Shown here: positions 1 to 7,508 of the stretch, piece by piece | Layout: every line of letters starts with the position of its first letter | Numbering within the stretch: the stretch's first letter is position 1 | Virus record (IMG/VR): IMGVR_UViG_3300049846_000788 | Coordinates: 1-47,377 of that record | Source: a virus | Length of the DNA stretch: 47,377 nucleotides | Strand: one strand, 5' to 3' | Notes under the pieces: model-generated | Seen by the model: the letters and a program-made list of their open reading frames with translations, nothing else | Told to the model about the DNA's origin: nothing | Databases searched by the model: none | Program-made: the position numbers and the translations under genes

Positions 1-172
1 AAGTATTTGTAAATATTTTAAATTCTTCATAAGTGTGCAAATTTGGCAAAGTTTGAAATTTTGGAGATGTTTTATGCCAATCTCCCTTTCTAATTAAATT
101 ATCAGTAAGTTTTATTGCTCTCTTTTGATCTTCTTTGCTTATAATATGAGAATAATTATACTTTAAAATCAT
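1..172 (-). CDS. hypothetical protein, 5' part only
   Basis: An open frame starts with ATG at 172 and runs off the left edge, so only the first 57 residues are visible. The segment is basic and hydrophilic, with KTSPKFQTLPNLH near residues 34-46. That stretch is faintly reminiscent of the N-terminus of phage 2OG-Fe(II) oxygenase-type proteins, but no catalytic residue is inside the window and I do not assign a function. It lies just downstream of the tRNA-Thr gene on the same strand. Coding looks real because the frame is open to the edge and the composition is protein-like. Confidence 0.55.
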   Translation of the reverse strand, partial: MILKYNYSHIISKEDQKRAIKLTDNLIRKGDWHKTSPKFQTLPNLHTYEEFKIFTNT

Positions 173-191
173 AAATTAAATTTATCACTTA

Positions 192-263
192 AGCCCCCTA
201 TCGGAATCGAACCGATGACCAACGGTTTACAAAACCGTTGCTCTACCGCTGAGCTAAAGAGGC
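192..263 (-). tRNA. tRNA-Thr (UGU)
   Basis: The minus strand folds as a 72-nt cloverleaf. The acceptor GCCTCTT pairs with the 3' arm using two G-U pairs. The anticodon stem ACGGT/ACCGT encloses the loop TTTGTAA, which reads anticodon UGU. The T-arm TCGG-TTCGATT-CCGA is standard. No 3' CCA is encoded. T4-like cyanophages commonly carry a few tRNAs. Confidence 0.9.
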
Positions 264-286
264 ATATTAAATTATGTATATAAACT

Positions 287-895
287 TTACTGAGGTTCCA
301 TAGGTTTAATTTCAGTAACCATGATATTTGCCGAGAATGTTTTTCTAATAATATCACTTTTATGTGGAGAGACGTTATGAAACAAATGAGTTGGGAAAAA
401 CAATATATCTCCAGCTTCTGCATGAAGTTTAAAAACCGTCGAAGATCTATAAATTTCAGTCCACAAATGATTTATGTGACTATGATTTACATCAAAGAAA
501 TAAAAGTCTGAAAAATTTTCACCATTATTTACAAAAAACACACAAGACAAATTAACTGCTATCTCATTAAAAATACCATCATGATTATGAATTTCTTGAT
601 AATCACCTTTTTTATATAAATTCAACCAGCAATTAATAACTTTCCAACCGAAATTTAATTTTGTAATTTCCGAAAATTTGTTTAGACTTGGAATTAAATA
701 TTTTTGCCATTCATCATTTTCTAAGGGGACTTTATCCGGAGAACTGTATAATTTCCCCCACTCAAATTGATCATTTTTTACCATCTGAGGATTTTTTTCT
801 AAAGCATCAATAAATTCTTCTGCATTTGGAGCACGAAACTTGATGTATAAGTCTTTTGGAAAGATAAAATTAGACTCATATTGTAAATCAATCAT
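287..895 (-). CDS. putative 2OG-Fe(II) oxygenase
   Basis: A 202-aa protein that resembles the small phage family of 2-oxoglutarate/Fe(II)-dependent oxygenases. Visible motifs are H103-N-H105 in EIHNHDG, then GDILFFPTHLFHNVSPH at about 162-178 with H173 as the likely third iron ligand, and R184 in the IIRKTFSAN strand as the likely 2OG-binding Arg. This matches the family pattern HxH, GD..FP...H.V, and R.S.N. The substrate is unknown. It overlaps the upstream unknown gene by 8 nt, so the two are probably co-translated. The assignment rests on motif reading only. Confidence 0.7.
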   Translation of the reverse strand: MIDLQYESNFIFPKDLYIKFRAPNAEEFIDALEKNPQMVKNDQFEWGKLYSSPDKVPLENDEWQKYLIPSLNKFSEITKLNFGWKVINCWLNLYKKGDYQEIHNHDGIFNEIAVNLSCVFFVNNGENFSDFYFFDVNHSHINHLWTEIYRSSTVFKLHAEAGDILFFPTHLFHNVSPHKSDIIRKTFSANIMVTEIKPMEPQ

Positions 896-1157
896 TTGGC
901 ATTAATTCGGGATTTTCCAGTTCAACTTCAAATAACATCGGATGGCATTCTTCATCAATCAAATAGAATGATGAATAGTATAAGTCCTCAGGTTCAAATC
1001 GTCTTTCGTTATCTGCTAATTTGATTAGTTCCAGATCGTAAATGGATTCGTCTGGAAGTTCATCAAAAGTAAACGGAACTTGATTTATGAAATACATCAG
1101 AACAATCATCGTTCCTTTATTGTACCAACAATATCTGGCATCAATTCTGTACTTCAT
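888..1157 (-). CDS. hypothetical protein, 89 aa
   Basis: An acidic soluble protein of 89 residues with no motif I recognise. It starts after a weak AGGA-type ribosome site and overlaps the start of the oxygenase-like gene by 8 nt, which suggests a two-gene unit. No signal peptide or membrane segment is seen. Confidence 0.65.
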   Translation of the reverse strand: MKYRIDARYCWYNKGTMIVLMYFINQVPFTFDELPDESIYDLELIKLADNERRFEPEDLYYSSFYLIDEECHPMLFEVELENPELMPND

Positions 1158-1201
1158 AGGAAGGTTCCTATTACTTTTGGTTATTTAGAGGATAAACCTC
1201 A

Positions 1202-1274
1202 TACCCGTGGTCGGATTCGAACCGACCCTGGATGGATTTTAAGTCCACTGCCTCTTCCGCTGGGCTACACGGGC
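1202..1274 (-). tRNA. tRNA-Leu (UAA), short variable loop
   Basis: A 73-nt cloverleaf on the minus strand. The acceptor GCCCGTG pairs with CACGGGT. The D-stem has 3 bp, the anticodon stem GTGGA/TCCAT holds loop CTTAAAA with anticodon UAA, and the T-arm is GTCGG-TTCGAAT-CCGAC. The discriminator is A, as expected for Leu. The variable region is only about 5 nt (CCAGG), whereas bacterial tRNA-Leu is normally class II with a long variable arm. No CCA is encoded. Confidence 0.85.
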
Positions 1275-1276
1275 AT

Positions 1277-1300
1277 AAAAAAACTCAGAGAAGACTGAGT
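1277..1300 (-). terminator. rho-independent terminator
   Basis: On the minus strand, ACTCAG-TCTTCT-CTGAGT forms a 6-bp hairpin followed by six T. The stop codon of the 59-aa gene sits inside the hairpin. It separates that gene from the tRNA-Leu gene just downstream. Confidence 0.7.
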
Positions 1301-1464
1301 TGATTGTTAGATTCTACCACATAAGTGGGGGGATGTAAACGACAGTATTCATTAAATGTAATCTTCATCTCTTTATTAGTCAGACCACAGTTTACTGCTG
1401 CAGTTGGCACATTCCATTTTGCTGAGAACAGCATTTCCATCGATTGTCTTGTCTCTGGACGCAT
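1285..1464 (-). CDS. small conserved-looking protein, 59 aa
   Basis: A short gene that begins MRPETRQSMEMLFSAKW and ends in LSLL. It has no membrane segment and no recognised domain. The start lies just after the GGGAA/TTCCCGGC repeat element (1468-1509), and the stop codon is embedded in a terminator hairpin. That tidy fit between promoter-like element and terminator supports a real gene. Function unknown. Confidence 0.65.
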   Translation of the reverse strand: MRPETRQSMEMLFSAKWNVPTAAVNCGLTNKEMKITFNEYCRLHPPTYVVESNNQLSLL

Positions 1465-1467
1465 TTT

Positions 1468-1509
1468 GAAAAAGTAATAGGACTAAAATTTTGCCGGGAA
1501 TTTTTCCCC
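1468..1509 (-). repeat. GGGAAAAATTCCCGGC intergenic element, copy 1
   Basis: On the minus strand this reads GGGAA-AAA-TTCCCGGCAAAA, then a short AT-rich stretch and TATTACTTTTT directly before an ATG. A second, closely similar copy lies at 18178-18220 in the same setting, between two same-strand genes just upstream of a start codon. It may be a combined terminator and start signal. Its function is not known to me. Confidence 0.6.
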
Positions 1510-1522
1510 CCAAAAATGGAAC

Positions 1523-1705
1523 TTAAAGTGGATTTGCGTAGGAGAGAGTATCCTCATCCACTGTGGCACGAACGAAGTCTAACACGTTCATAAATTCATC
1601 CACGGTCTCACAGACCACTTCCTTTTCCGACCCCTCACTGGAGTACAGATACACGGTTCGTTTGATTGGATCAACCACGCATCGTGTCAGATACTCGTCT
1701 TGCAT
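1523..1705 (-). CDS. hypothetical protein, 60 aa
   Basis: A 60-residue soluble protein with a beta-rich first half (CVVDPIKRTVYLYSSEG) and an acidic helix in the second half. No family is recognised. It is the first gene after a near-perfect sigma70 promoter (1732-1760), so it is probably expressed early by the unmodified host polymerase. Confidence 0.65.
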   Translation of the reverse strand: MQDEYLTRCVVDPIKRTVYLYSSEGSEKEVVCETVDEFMNVLDFVRATVDEDTLSYANPL

Positions 1706-1731
1706 TCGGTTCGTCCGTTGATTACCTTAGT

Positions 1732-1760
1732 AATATAGCAGGTCACGGGTGCCCTGTCAA
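1732..1760 (-). promoter_or_regulatory. sigma70-type promoter
   Basis: TTGACA at 1760-1755, a 17-nt spacer, and TATATT at 1737-1732, with a predicted start near 1725. It reads into the 60-aa gene at 1705. Confidence 0.8.
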
Positions 1761-1763
1761 GGG

Positions 1764-2048
1764 TCATGCGAGAGTAATATTTGCAGACCTTAACACACCA
1801 TCAGATCCCCTGACCTTGATTCTTAAGTTTGTATCACTAGTAAGTTCAAAGGTAAGTTGAGAGTTTGATGGTGCTGAAGTTGTTCCCAGACCAACAGTAA
1901 CTCCTGCGGAAACAACAGATAATGTTGATGTTCCACTTACGACCAAGGATCCAAAAGAACCACCTCCAGCAATACTCAAACTACCAGAGTTTGGATCATC
2001 AGGTAATTCTGGTGCTTCTCTTGGTGTAAAACCACTAAATTCAGGCAT
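1764..2048 (-). CDS. small virion structural protein (probable)
   Basis: A 94-aa protein that is rich in Gly, Ser and Thr in the middle (GGGSFGSLVVSGTSTLSVVSAG, about 28-50) and beta-prone. That composition is typical of phage fibre or baseplate decoration proteins. It is the last gene of the minus-strand tail operon. The upstream gene's final codons AAG GAG TAA supply its Shine-Dalgarno, so translation is coupled. I infer a structural role from position and composition only. Confidence 0.6.
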   Translation of the reverse strand: MPEFSGFTPREAPELPDDPNSGSLSIAGGGSFGSLVVSGTSTLSVVSAGVTVGLGTTSAPSNSQLTFELTSDTNLRIKVRGSDGVLRSANITLA

Positions 2049-2052
2049 TTAT

Positions 2053-2850
2053 TTACTCCTTAGTATCATAATGATATCCAGCAATCGATCTTTGAGAGTT
2101 ATCTCCAGGATAATCTTCAATAGATCCTTCATATTCTGGAATAAGTTTTTCTGTATCGATTCTTTCTGCCATGATGTGATAGAAGCAATCGATAGGCATA
2201 CCTCCTTTTGCTTGAAGATATACTTTTTCGTCATCCCATCTCTTGATGATAACATCTTGATGAGCACCGATTGCTGTTAGATTTACAGTAATGGTGGTAA
2301 TATCAACAAGACCTTTCCAATATTCAGGAAGTCTTATTTCATTCGATCTCACTCTTCCACGAATATAAACTGCTGCTTCAGGACCTTCTACACAAGTATG
2401 AGTAAGTCTCCAACCTTCCTTTGTTGGGTGAGGAATATCAAAGTTCTTCTTAGCAGAAAGTCTATGAGCACCACAGAAAGCAACAACATCTCCTTGAGAT
2501 TGAATGAGTGCTCCTGCTCTTACGATTGCTCCTGCAGTGATGATACCATCTACATCCAAATTGGAGAAAATAGCAGCATCACCAACAACAGAAAGTGAGT
2601 ACGGAGAATTATTTACGATTCCACAAGCAACCAGAACGCCAGGAATAATTGGTGGAGGAGATTCTGAGTTTGCAAGAGGACCAATCATTACGGTTCCCCA
2701 GACATTAGGGAAAGTTAATGGAGATCCAGTAATAGTTGGACCTTCTAAGTATGCAGATCCACGAATTTCAAGTGGACCTCTACCTAAACACTCGGGGTTT
2801 CCTATACCTACAAATAATCTCTTTCCAACAAATAAATCAGGTACTTTCAT
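2053..2850 (-). CDS. virion structural / tail-fibre-like protein
   Basis: A 265-aa protein. The N-terminal half is short beta-repeat-like (SAYLEGPTI, SLSVVGDAAIF, DVDGIITAGAIVRAG), as in phage fibres. Around residues 135-165 the stretch FDIPHPTKEGWRLTHTCVEG and then EAAVYIRGR is a pattern I know from the ends of cyanophage tail-fibre and structural proteins. There is no transmembrane segment. It lies in the tail operon, downstream of the spike-like gene. The exact virion location is unknown. Confidence 0.7.
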   Translation of the reverse strand: MKVPDLFVGKRLFVGIGNPECLGRGPLEIRGSAYLEGPTITGSPLTFPNVWGTVMIGPLANSESPPPIIPGVLVACGIVNNSPYSLSVVGDAAIFSNLDVDGIITAGAIVRAGALIQSQGDVVAFCGAHRLSAKKNFDIPHPTKEGWRLTHTCVEGPEAAVYIRGRVRSNEIRLPEYWKGLVDITTITVNLTAIGAHQDVIIKRWDDEKVYLQAKGGMPIDCFYHIMAERIDTEKLIPEYEGSIEDYPGDNSQRSIAGYHYDTKE

Positions 2851-2855
2851 ATTTC

Positions 2856-3443
2856 CTATAACACAAATCTAAGTTCATTTGTAAAGATTCCACCTTTAGA
2901 TCCTTTAATCTTTGTTGCACCATCAGCAACATCAACTAAACCACCATAGATGTTAAGAATTCCCTTACCAATACACTCTACAGTTTTTTCTGAGAATATT
3001 TTGGTGGATACTTTACTATCTATATCAATTTGCTGAGACTTTAAAATAATTTTTTCATCAGAATCTAATATTATAACACCTTTTTCATTCCCTGTCCCAG
3101 TCGCACGAATATCAACGTTCTCTGCACAAATTCTTAGTCTACCTTTTGGTACGTTGATAATAAAGTCTCCACTTTCTGCCTCCATGAATATTCCAGGAAT
3201 GTTTTTGGAGACATCCTCAGCAGCAATAAGATTAAAAGTTCCAGGACATACAACGTGAGTAGATCCTTTTCTACCACCCTCAGTGCTTCCAGTGGAATCC
3301 ATCATTAAGTAATGTCTTCCACCATCATCACCTGCTCGCACCATATAAGCAGACTGATTGTTGTCATTATGAATATGACCACGTTTAGTCTCACTATGGT
3401 GAGTTCCCTGTCTTGTCTGGTATCTATCTTTTTTCTGTGCCAT
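2856..3443 (-). CDS. baseplate spike-like protein (gp5 C-terminal beta-helix type)
   Basis: A 195-aa protein. From about residue 90 on it consists of short alternating strands (GDFIINVPKGRLRICAENV, IILDSDEKIILKSQQI, STKIFSEKTVECIGKGILNI) that resemble the trimeric beta-helix needle of T4 gp5 and VgrG. The first 45 residues are His- and Gln-rich and disordered-looking. The start overlaps the stop of the OB-fold gene. I infer that it supplies the needle that T4 encodes as the C-terminus of gp5. Confidence 0.6.
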   Translation of the reverse strand: MAQKKDRYQTRQGTHHSETKRGHIHNDNNQSAYMVRAGDDGGRHYLMMDSTGSTEGGRKGSTHVVCPGTFNLIAAEDVSKNIPGIFMEAESGDFIINVPKGRLRICAENVDIRATGTGNEKGVIILDSDEKIILKSQQIDIDSKVSTKIFSEKTVECIGKGILNIYGGLVDVADGATKIKGSKGGIFTNELRFVL

Positions 3444-5947
3444 TATGGAACTATATCAAACTGCTGTTTAGGTGGTATTTTACCAACACAATCAATCACA
3501 GAAAGTATTGGTTGTCCTGAAGTTATTCTTTCTTCAACTTGTTCTGGAGTTAGACGATTAATTCTAAATCTTGGAACAAGTTTAGCATTAAATCCAGTAT
3601 TACTTATAACAAATATATTTGGATAACTAGTATATGGACCTCTGTTTATAACTGTGACTTTTGTGATGCCACCACCTGGATCAACCTCTTCAACTTCACC
3701 ATCAGGATCATCTACATCTGTTGGAGGTACAATATCCTCATTAGGATCATCTGATGGGGTAGGAACAACAATAATCGGATCTCCTGGTTTATAATCATAT
3801 CCAGGATCCAAAGGAACATAATCTATTATTTCAATATCAATAGGATAGTTCTCATCATCAACTGGTTTTGGTGGGTTGAATGGATCTGGTTGTCTGAATA
3901 CTGGTGGTGGTCCTGGTGGTGGATTTGAAGAATCATAATCACCACATACTGGAGCAGTCACTGTTTGTGCCTCTGTAACTCTAACAGCAGCAGTTGAATT
4001 TGGATACTTAATCCAGTCTCCAGGATTTAATTGTATGGTTTGACCAGAAACATAAGGAAGATCGTAACAACCACTTGCTCTTCTTACCATCGTTTCGCAG
4101 TAATTAGCAAAGGTTCTTCCACCTCCACCTTCACTACCATCATAAGAGTAAAGATAATTCTTTCCAGGTTCTTCGATTATAACATCAACAACTCTACCAT
4201 TTTTTAATCCACTCAAAGGAATACAACCTTGAGCACTATCAGTTCTGTTTTGAATTGGAACAGGAACCTCAGGATCAAACTCAAGAATTGCTCTACCAAC
4301 AGCACCAGATCCTTTGCCACAGTTATCTTTAAACTTCACAAATGGTGGTTCTGCATAGTTTCCACCTTCGGTAATGATATCAACTCCTAAAATTTCACCA
4401 GTGAATCCGATGATTACATTTCCAGTAGCTCCTGATCCTTCTCCACCAAAGAACTCAACAATCGGTGGACCACAACGGAAAGGACCCACATTACATGTTC
4501 CACCTAAAGGACTGGTTTCAAATCCATTTACTGCGGATGAAATAGTTCCTTGAATAGAACCAATTGCTTTTTCAACTGCACCAATACCACCACCAACTTG
4601 ATCAACAGTATCTCTGGCAAAATCCTTTACCTGACCAATAAGACCTTGAATATCAAAAGAAGCAGTCTTATCAGGACCATCCCAAGGACTCCATGTATCT
4701 ACCTCAGGACATTCGGGTTTTGTATCACAAGTAAGGAATGAAAATATATCTGCAATAAATCCTAAGATGTCTCCAGCAATATTAATTGCTGTTCCAACAA
4801 TACCACTTATAGATCCAAGAACAGAAGTAACTCCAGAAAGAATATCATTCAATACACTACCAAGAATAACTGAAGTAAACTGTTCAGCAAAACAAATAGG
4901 AACATTTATAAGTTTATCAAACAAAGAAGTTAATAACTTAGAAACCAAGTTAAAAAGATTGCCAATTATCTTTTTGAATAAGCAAGCAAGAAGATCATTA
5001 GCAGTTTCTACAGCAGTTTTTAAGTTTGGTCTTTCATTTGGGAAGAGTAAAAAGTAAGTATCCTTTAGTGCATTATTGACTCTATTGATTGTTTGTTTTT
5101 CTATCTCAGTAATAATCCACTCAATTCCTTGAGTAATTTTGTCCGATACAAACTTTATTTTATCTTCAATCCATCTTTGAACATTCTCAATATTTGTAGA
5201 TACCTTTGTTTCCCAATCGGTCAGTGATTTTCTTGCCTTTTCAATATCTTGTACAAGATTTAGAATATCTAACTGAATTTGACCTAAGGGTTGCTTCTCA
5301 CATACAGATGTCTTAGGAATACTATGTTGCTTTTTACCTTTATCATATTGTTGTTTTGATGCAGCATCAGTCAGAGAGTTGTATCCAGTTACACCCTGAA
5401 CCTTTGTTGTGTTTATTCCTACTTGACTTGGAGACGATGCACTTTGTTTTGCTAAAGGATCTTCCCTCTCTGTTCGCATCGAAGCCTTTGCTACTCGTTC
5501 TTCCGCATACTTATAACCTTCAAAGGGAAGAAATCCTGCATCAGGGATATTATTTAAGACTTGAGTGTAATCATTAAATCCAATCACACCCATAATGATT
5601 GGTTGTTGTGCGTCTTCTCCATCCAAGAAGAATCCATACACAAACATACCCTGTTTAAGGTTTGGTGTTTGAGACAGTCCACCAGTTCCTGCACCAGCAG
5701 TTACTGGATACATCAAAGAAGCCCAAGGAAGATCATCATCAGAAAGTTCTGAAGGAACTGCAGTATGGTATCCCATAATGCGAACCTTATAACGATACTC
5801 AAATCCTTTATGATCATCTGTAGTTCTGGTTCTATATCCAGGAATGTTTCCACTCCATTTGGTTTCGTCAACGATTTGACCTATCCACCAAATGAAGTTA
5901 TCTCTTCCTACAAAATGTCTCTTAAATAAACCTTGCTCAACTGTCAT
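3443..5947 (-). CDS. gp5-like baseplate hub protein, OB-fold N-terminus
   Basis: An 834-aa protein. Residues 1-150 look like the gp5/VgrG OB-fold (YRYKVRIMGYH, DLPWASLMYPV, QGMFVYGFFLDGE, QPIIMGVIG). The T4 lysozyme insert is absent. Residues about 215-300 are helical and coiled-coil-like, and about 305-410 form a long hydrophobic helix-rich tract. The C-terminal third is Pro/Gly/Asp-rich, with repeats of the type PPIVEFFGGEGSGATGNVIIG. It sits between the spike-like gene and cp12 in the tail operon. Cell-wall hydrolase activity seems to have moved to the genes at 7508 and 9271. Confidence 0.75.
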   Translation of the reverse strand: MTVEQGLFKRHFVGRDNFIWWIGQIVDETKWSGNIPGYRTRTTDDHKGFEYRYKVRIMGYHTAVPSELSDDDLPWASLMYPVTAGAGTGGLSQTPNLKQGMFVYGFFLDGEDAQQPIIMGVIGFNDYTQVLNNIPDAGFLPFEGYKYAEERVAKASMRTEREDPLAKQSASSPSQVGINTTKVQGVTGYNSLTDAASKQQYDKGKKQHSIPKTSVCEKQPLGQIQLDILNLVQDIEKARKSLTDWETKVSTNIENVQRWIEDKIKFVSDKITQGIEWIITEIEKQTINRVNNALKDTYFLLFPNERPNLKTAVETANDLLACLFKKIIGNLFNLVSKLLTSLFDKLINVPICFAEQFTSVILGSVLNDILSGVTSVLGSISGIVGTAINIAGDILGFIADIFSFLTCDTKPECPEVDTWSPWDGPDKTASFDIQGLIGQVKDFARDTVDQVGGGIGAVEKAIGSIQGTISSAVNGFETSPLGGTCNVGPFRCGPPIVEFFGGEGSGATGNVIIGFTGEILGVDIITEGGNYAEPPFVKFKDNCGKGSGAVGRAILEFDPEVPVPIQNRTDSAQGCIPLSGLKNGRVVDVIIEEPGKNYLYSYDGSEGGGGRTFANYCETMVRRASGCYDLPYVSGQTIQLNPGDWIKYPNSTAAVRVTEAQTVTAPVCGDYDSSNPPPGPPPVFRQPDPFNPPKPVDDENYPIDIEIIDYVPLDPGYDYKPGDPIIVVPTPSDDPNEDIVPPTDVDDPDGEVEEVDPGGGITKVTVINRGPYTSYPNIFVISNTGFNAKLVPRFRINRLTPEQVEERITSGQPILSVIDCVGKIPPKQQFDIVP

Positions 5948-6155
5948 AGACTCTACATTCTAATGCATCAGGGTTCTCATCACAATACATTTCAAAACCA
6001 GTGGGATCGTGATCGGTGTCGGGATGATTTGCTTGATACTTCTCAAGATGTTCTACTTCATCCTCTAAATGACGACGACGTTGACCACTGGTATTAGGAT
6101 CATCGAGTTCATCCTTGTCGTCGTTGATATGTTGTTGGAGTGATTTGTCTGTCAT
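5937..6155 (-). CDS. cp12: CP12-like Calvin cycle inhibitor
   Basis: A 72-aa acidic, probably disordered protein that ends in MYCDENPDALECRVYDS, the C-terminal CP12 signature with C58 and C67 spaced for a redox disulfide. In cyanobacteria CP12 ties GAPDH and phosphoribulokinase into an inactive complex, and cyanophages are known to carry it to divert reductant to the pentose phosphate pathway. The N-terminal Cys pair of some CP12s is missing. Unusually, it is embedded between the gp5-like gene (10-nt overlap) and the hub gene (9-nt gap). Confidence 0.85.
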   Translation of the reverse strand: MTDKSLQQHINDDKDELDDPNTSGQRRRHLEDEVEHLEKYQANHPDTDHDPTGFEMYCDENPDALECRVYDS

Positions 6156-6164
6156 TTTGGTCTC

Positions 6165-7508
6165 TTAGAAAGGTTTTCTGCCAAAGCTATCTCTTACGAG
6201 AGTCATACTTGTGAAAGTAGTTCTTGGGGTAATGCGATGACACAAACTTGCTATCATATATATGCCGCCACTTTTCTTGTTTACTTCTGTATTCTTTTCA
6301 ATCGTAAGACCAGGAAAGTCACAGTGAACCAAATCACCTGCTCTGAGACTGAAATCACCAGGAATTACTACGTTAATTTTAATCAAGAACATCTGGTTGT
6401 ATCTCATGACAGATTGAACCATAGTGCTGGTAGCATCATAAGTTGGATCAAATGGACTATTCTTCCAGTTGGCAAGTTGCTCTTCAATATTCTTTCCTTT
6501 GGGAAGAGTTCCAACATCAAGTACATGACTCATTAATCTTGACACTGGTTTTCTAAACTCTTCGGATACAGATAAGATCTCATCAAGACCACCAGTTACA
6601 ATACCATCTTTCTGATTGTCGTCAACATTATATTCACGAACCTTATAGTCCATCGCAAAGAAGTCAAAAAAGATGCTGCGGTTTGCATAAGTTCCAAGAG
6701 TAAGATTATTACTCAAGTCAATATCTCTTTCAATATTATAAGAGAGAACTTTAGCATCATACTCCTCAGGTTTCAACTCCGTGTTTGTATAAACATACTT
6801 CTTCTTATACTTCTGATCAAACAAGGCATCAATCGATCTAAAATTATATCCATCATAAGTTTCGTAGAACAAATATCCAGCAGCACTATCTTTTTCACCA
6901 ACATCTTTGGGTACAGACTTAGATGCTAACCAGGTACAAACATAGAATGGTTTTCTATCATTACCAATAAAGTTGTAGTCAATTAAAGTATCATCAACCT
7001 TAACTTCTTTCTTAGTTAATAATCCTTTCTCCTTAAAGAGAGGTTCTGTAAGTATTGCTTTAATGTTATCCGATATGTTTCCATCATATCTTTTTACCAC
7101 ACGACTTTGTTCATTTGCAAAGTGTTCTCTTGGAACAAAGTCAATAGAGTATAAGTCCTGCTGAGTTCCTGGATCAATATCACGAACACGATTCACATAT
7201 AAAGAGTTATCATTTTGAGTTTTGAACTCAAGTTTATTTGGTGTTGGTTGTTTATCTTCTAAGAGAATATATGCTCTCTCCCCTCCACGAATAGGAAGAC
7301 CATCGACAATACCATTATTGCCAACAGGACTATCAGTAAAACCAGTATCGATTACTGTTGTGGACATCGACACTGAGTTTGATAAGATATTTTCGTAGTA
7401 GTTTAACTCAACGATACCAGGAGAAATGTCAACAGATTTACTTCCATCAGCAGACTGAAGAATAAATGCACCTATACTACCTGCTCTTGTTGATTGATTA
7501 TCTGCCAT
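6165..7508 (-). CDS. baseplate central hub protein, gp27-like
   Basis: A 447-aa protein. The N-terminal beta-rich region has VDISPGIVELNYYENIL and VSMSTTVIDTGF, and the C-terminus has FLIKINVVIPGDFSLRAGDLV, a pattern of tail hub proteins of the T4 gp27 / phage gpD fold. T4 gp27 has about 391 aa and binds gp5, and here the gene lies next to the gp5-like gene, with cp12 between. I see no enzymatic motif. The name is inferred from fold-like patterns and gene order, not from clear identity. Confidence 0.65.
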   Translation of the reverse strand: MADNQSTRAGSIGAFILQSADGSKSVDISPGIVELNYYENILSNSVSMSTTVIDTGFTDSPVGNNGIVDGLPIRGGERAYILLEDKQPTPNKLEFKTQNDNSLYVNRVRDIDPGTQQDLYSIDFVPREHFANEQSRVVKRYDGNISDNIKAILTEPLFKEKGLLTKKEVKVDDTLIDYNFIGNDRKPFYVCTWLASKSVPKDVGEKDSAAGYLFYETYDGYNFRSIDALFDQKYKKKYVYTNTELKPEEYDAKVLSYNIERDIDLSNNLTLGTYANRSIFFDFFAMDYKVREYNVDDNQKDGIVTGGLDEILSVSEEFRKPVSRLMSHVLDVGTLPKGKNIEEQLANWKNSPFDPTYDATSTMVQSVMRYNQMFLIKINVVIPGDFSLRAGDLVHCDFPGLTIEKNTEVNKKSGGIYMIASLCHRITPRTTFTSMTLVRDSFGRKPF

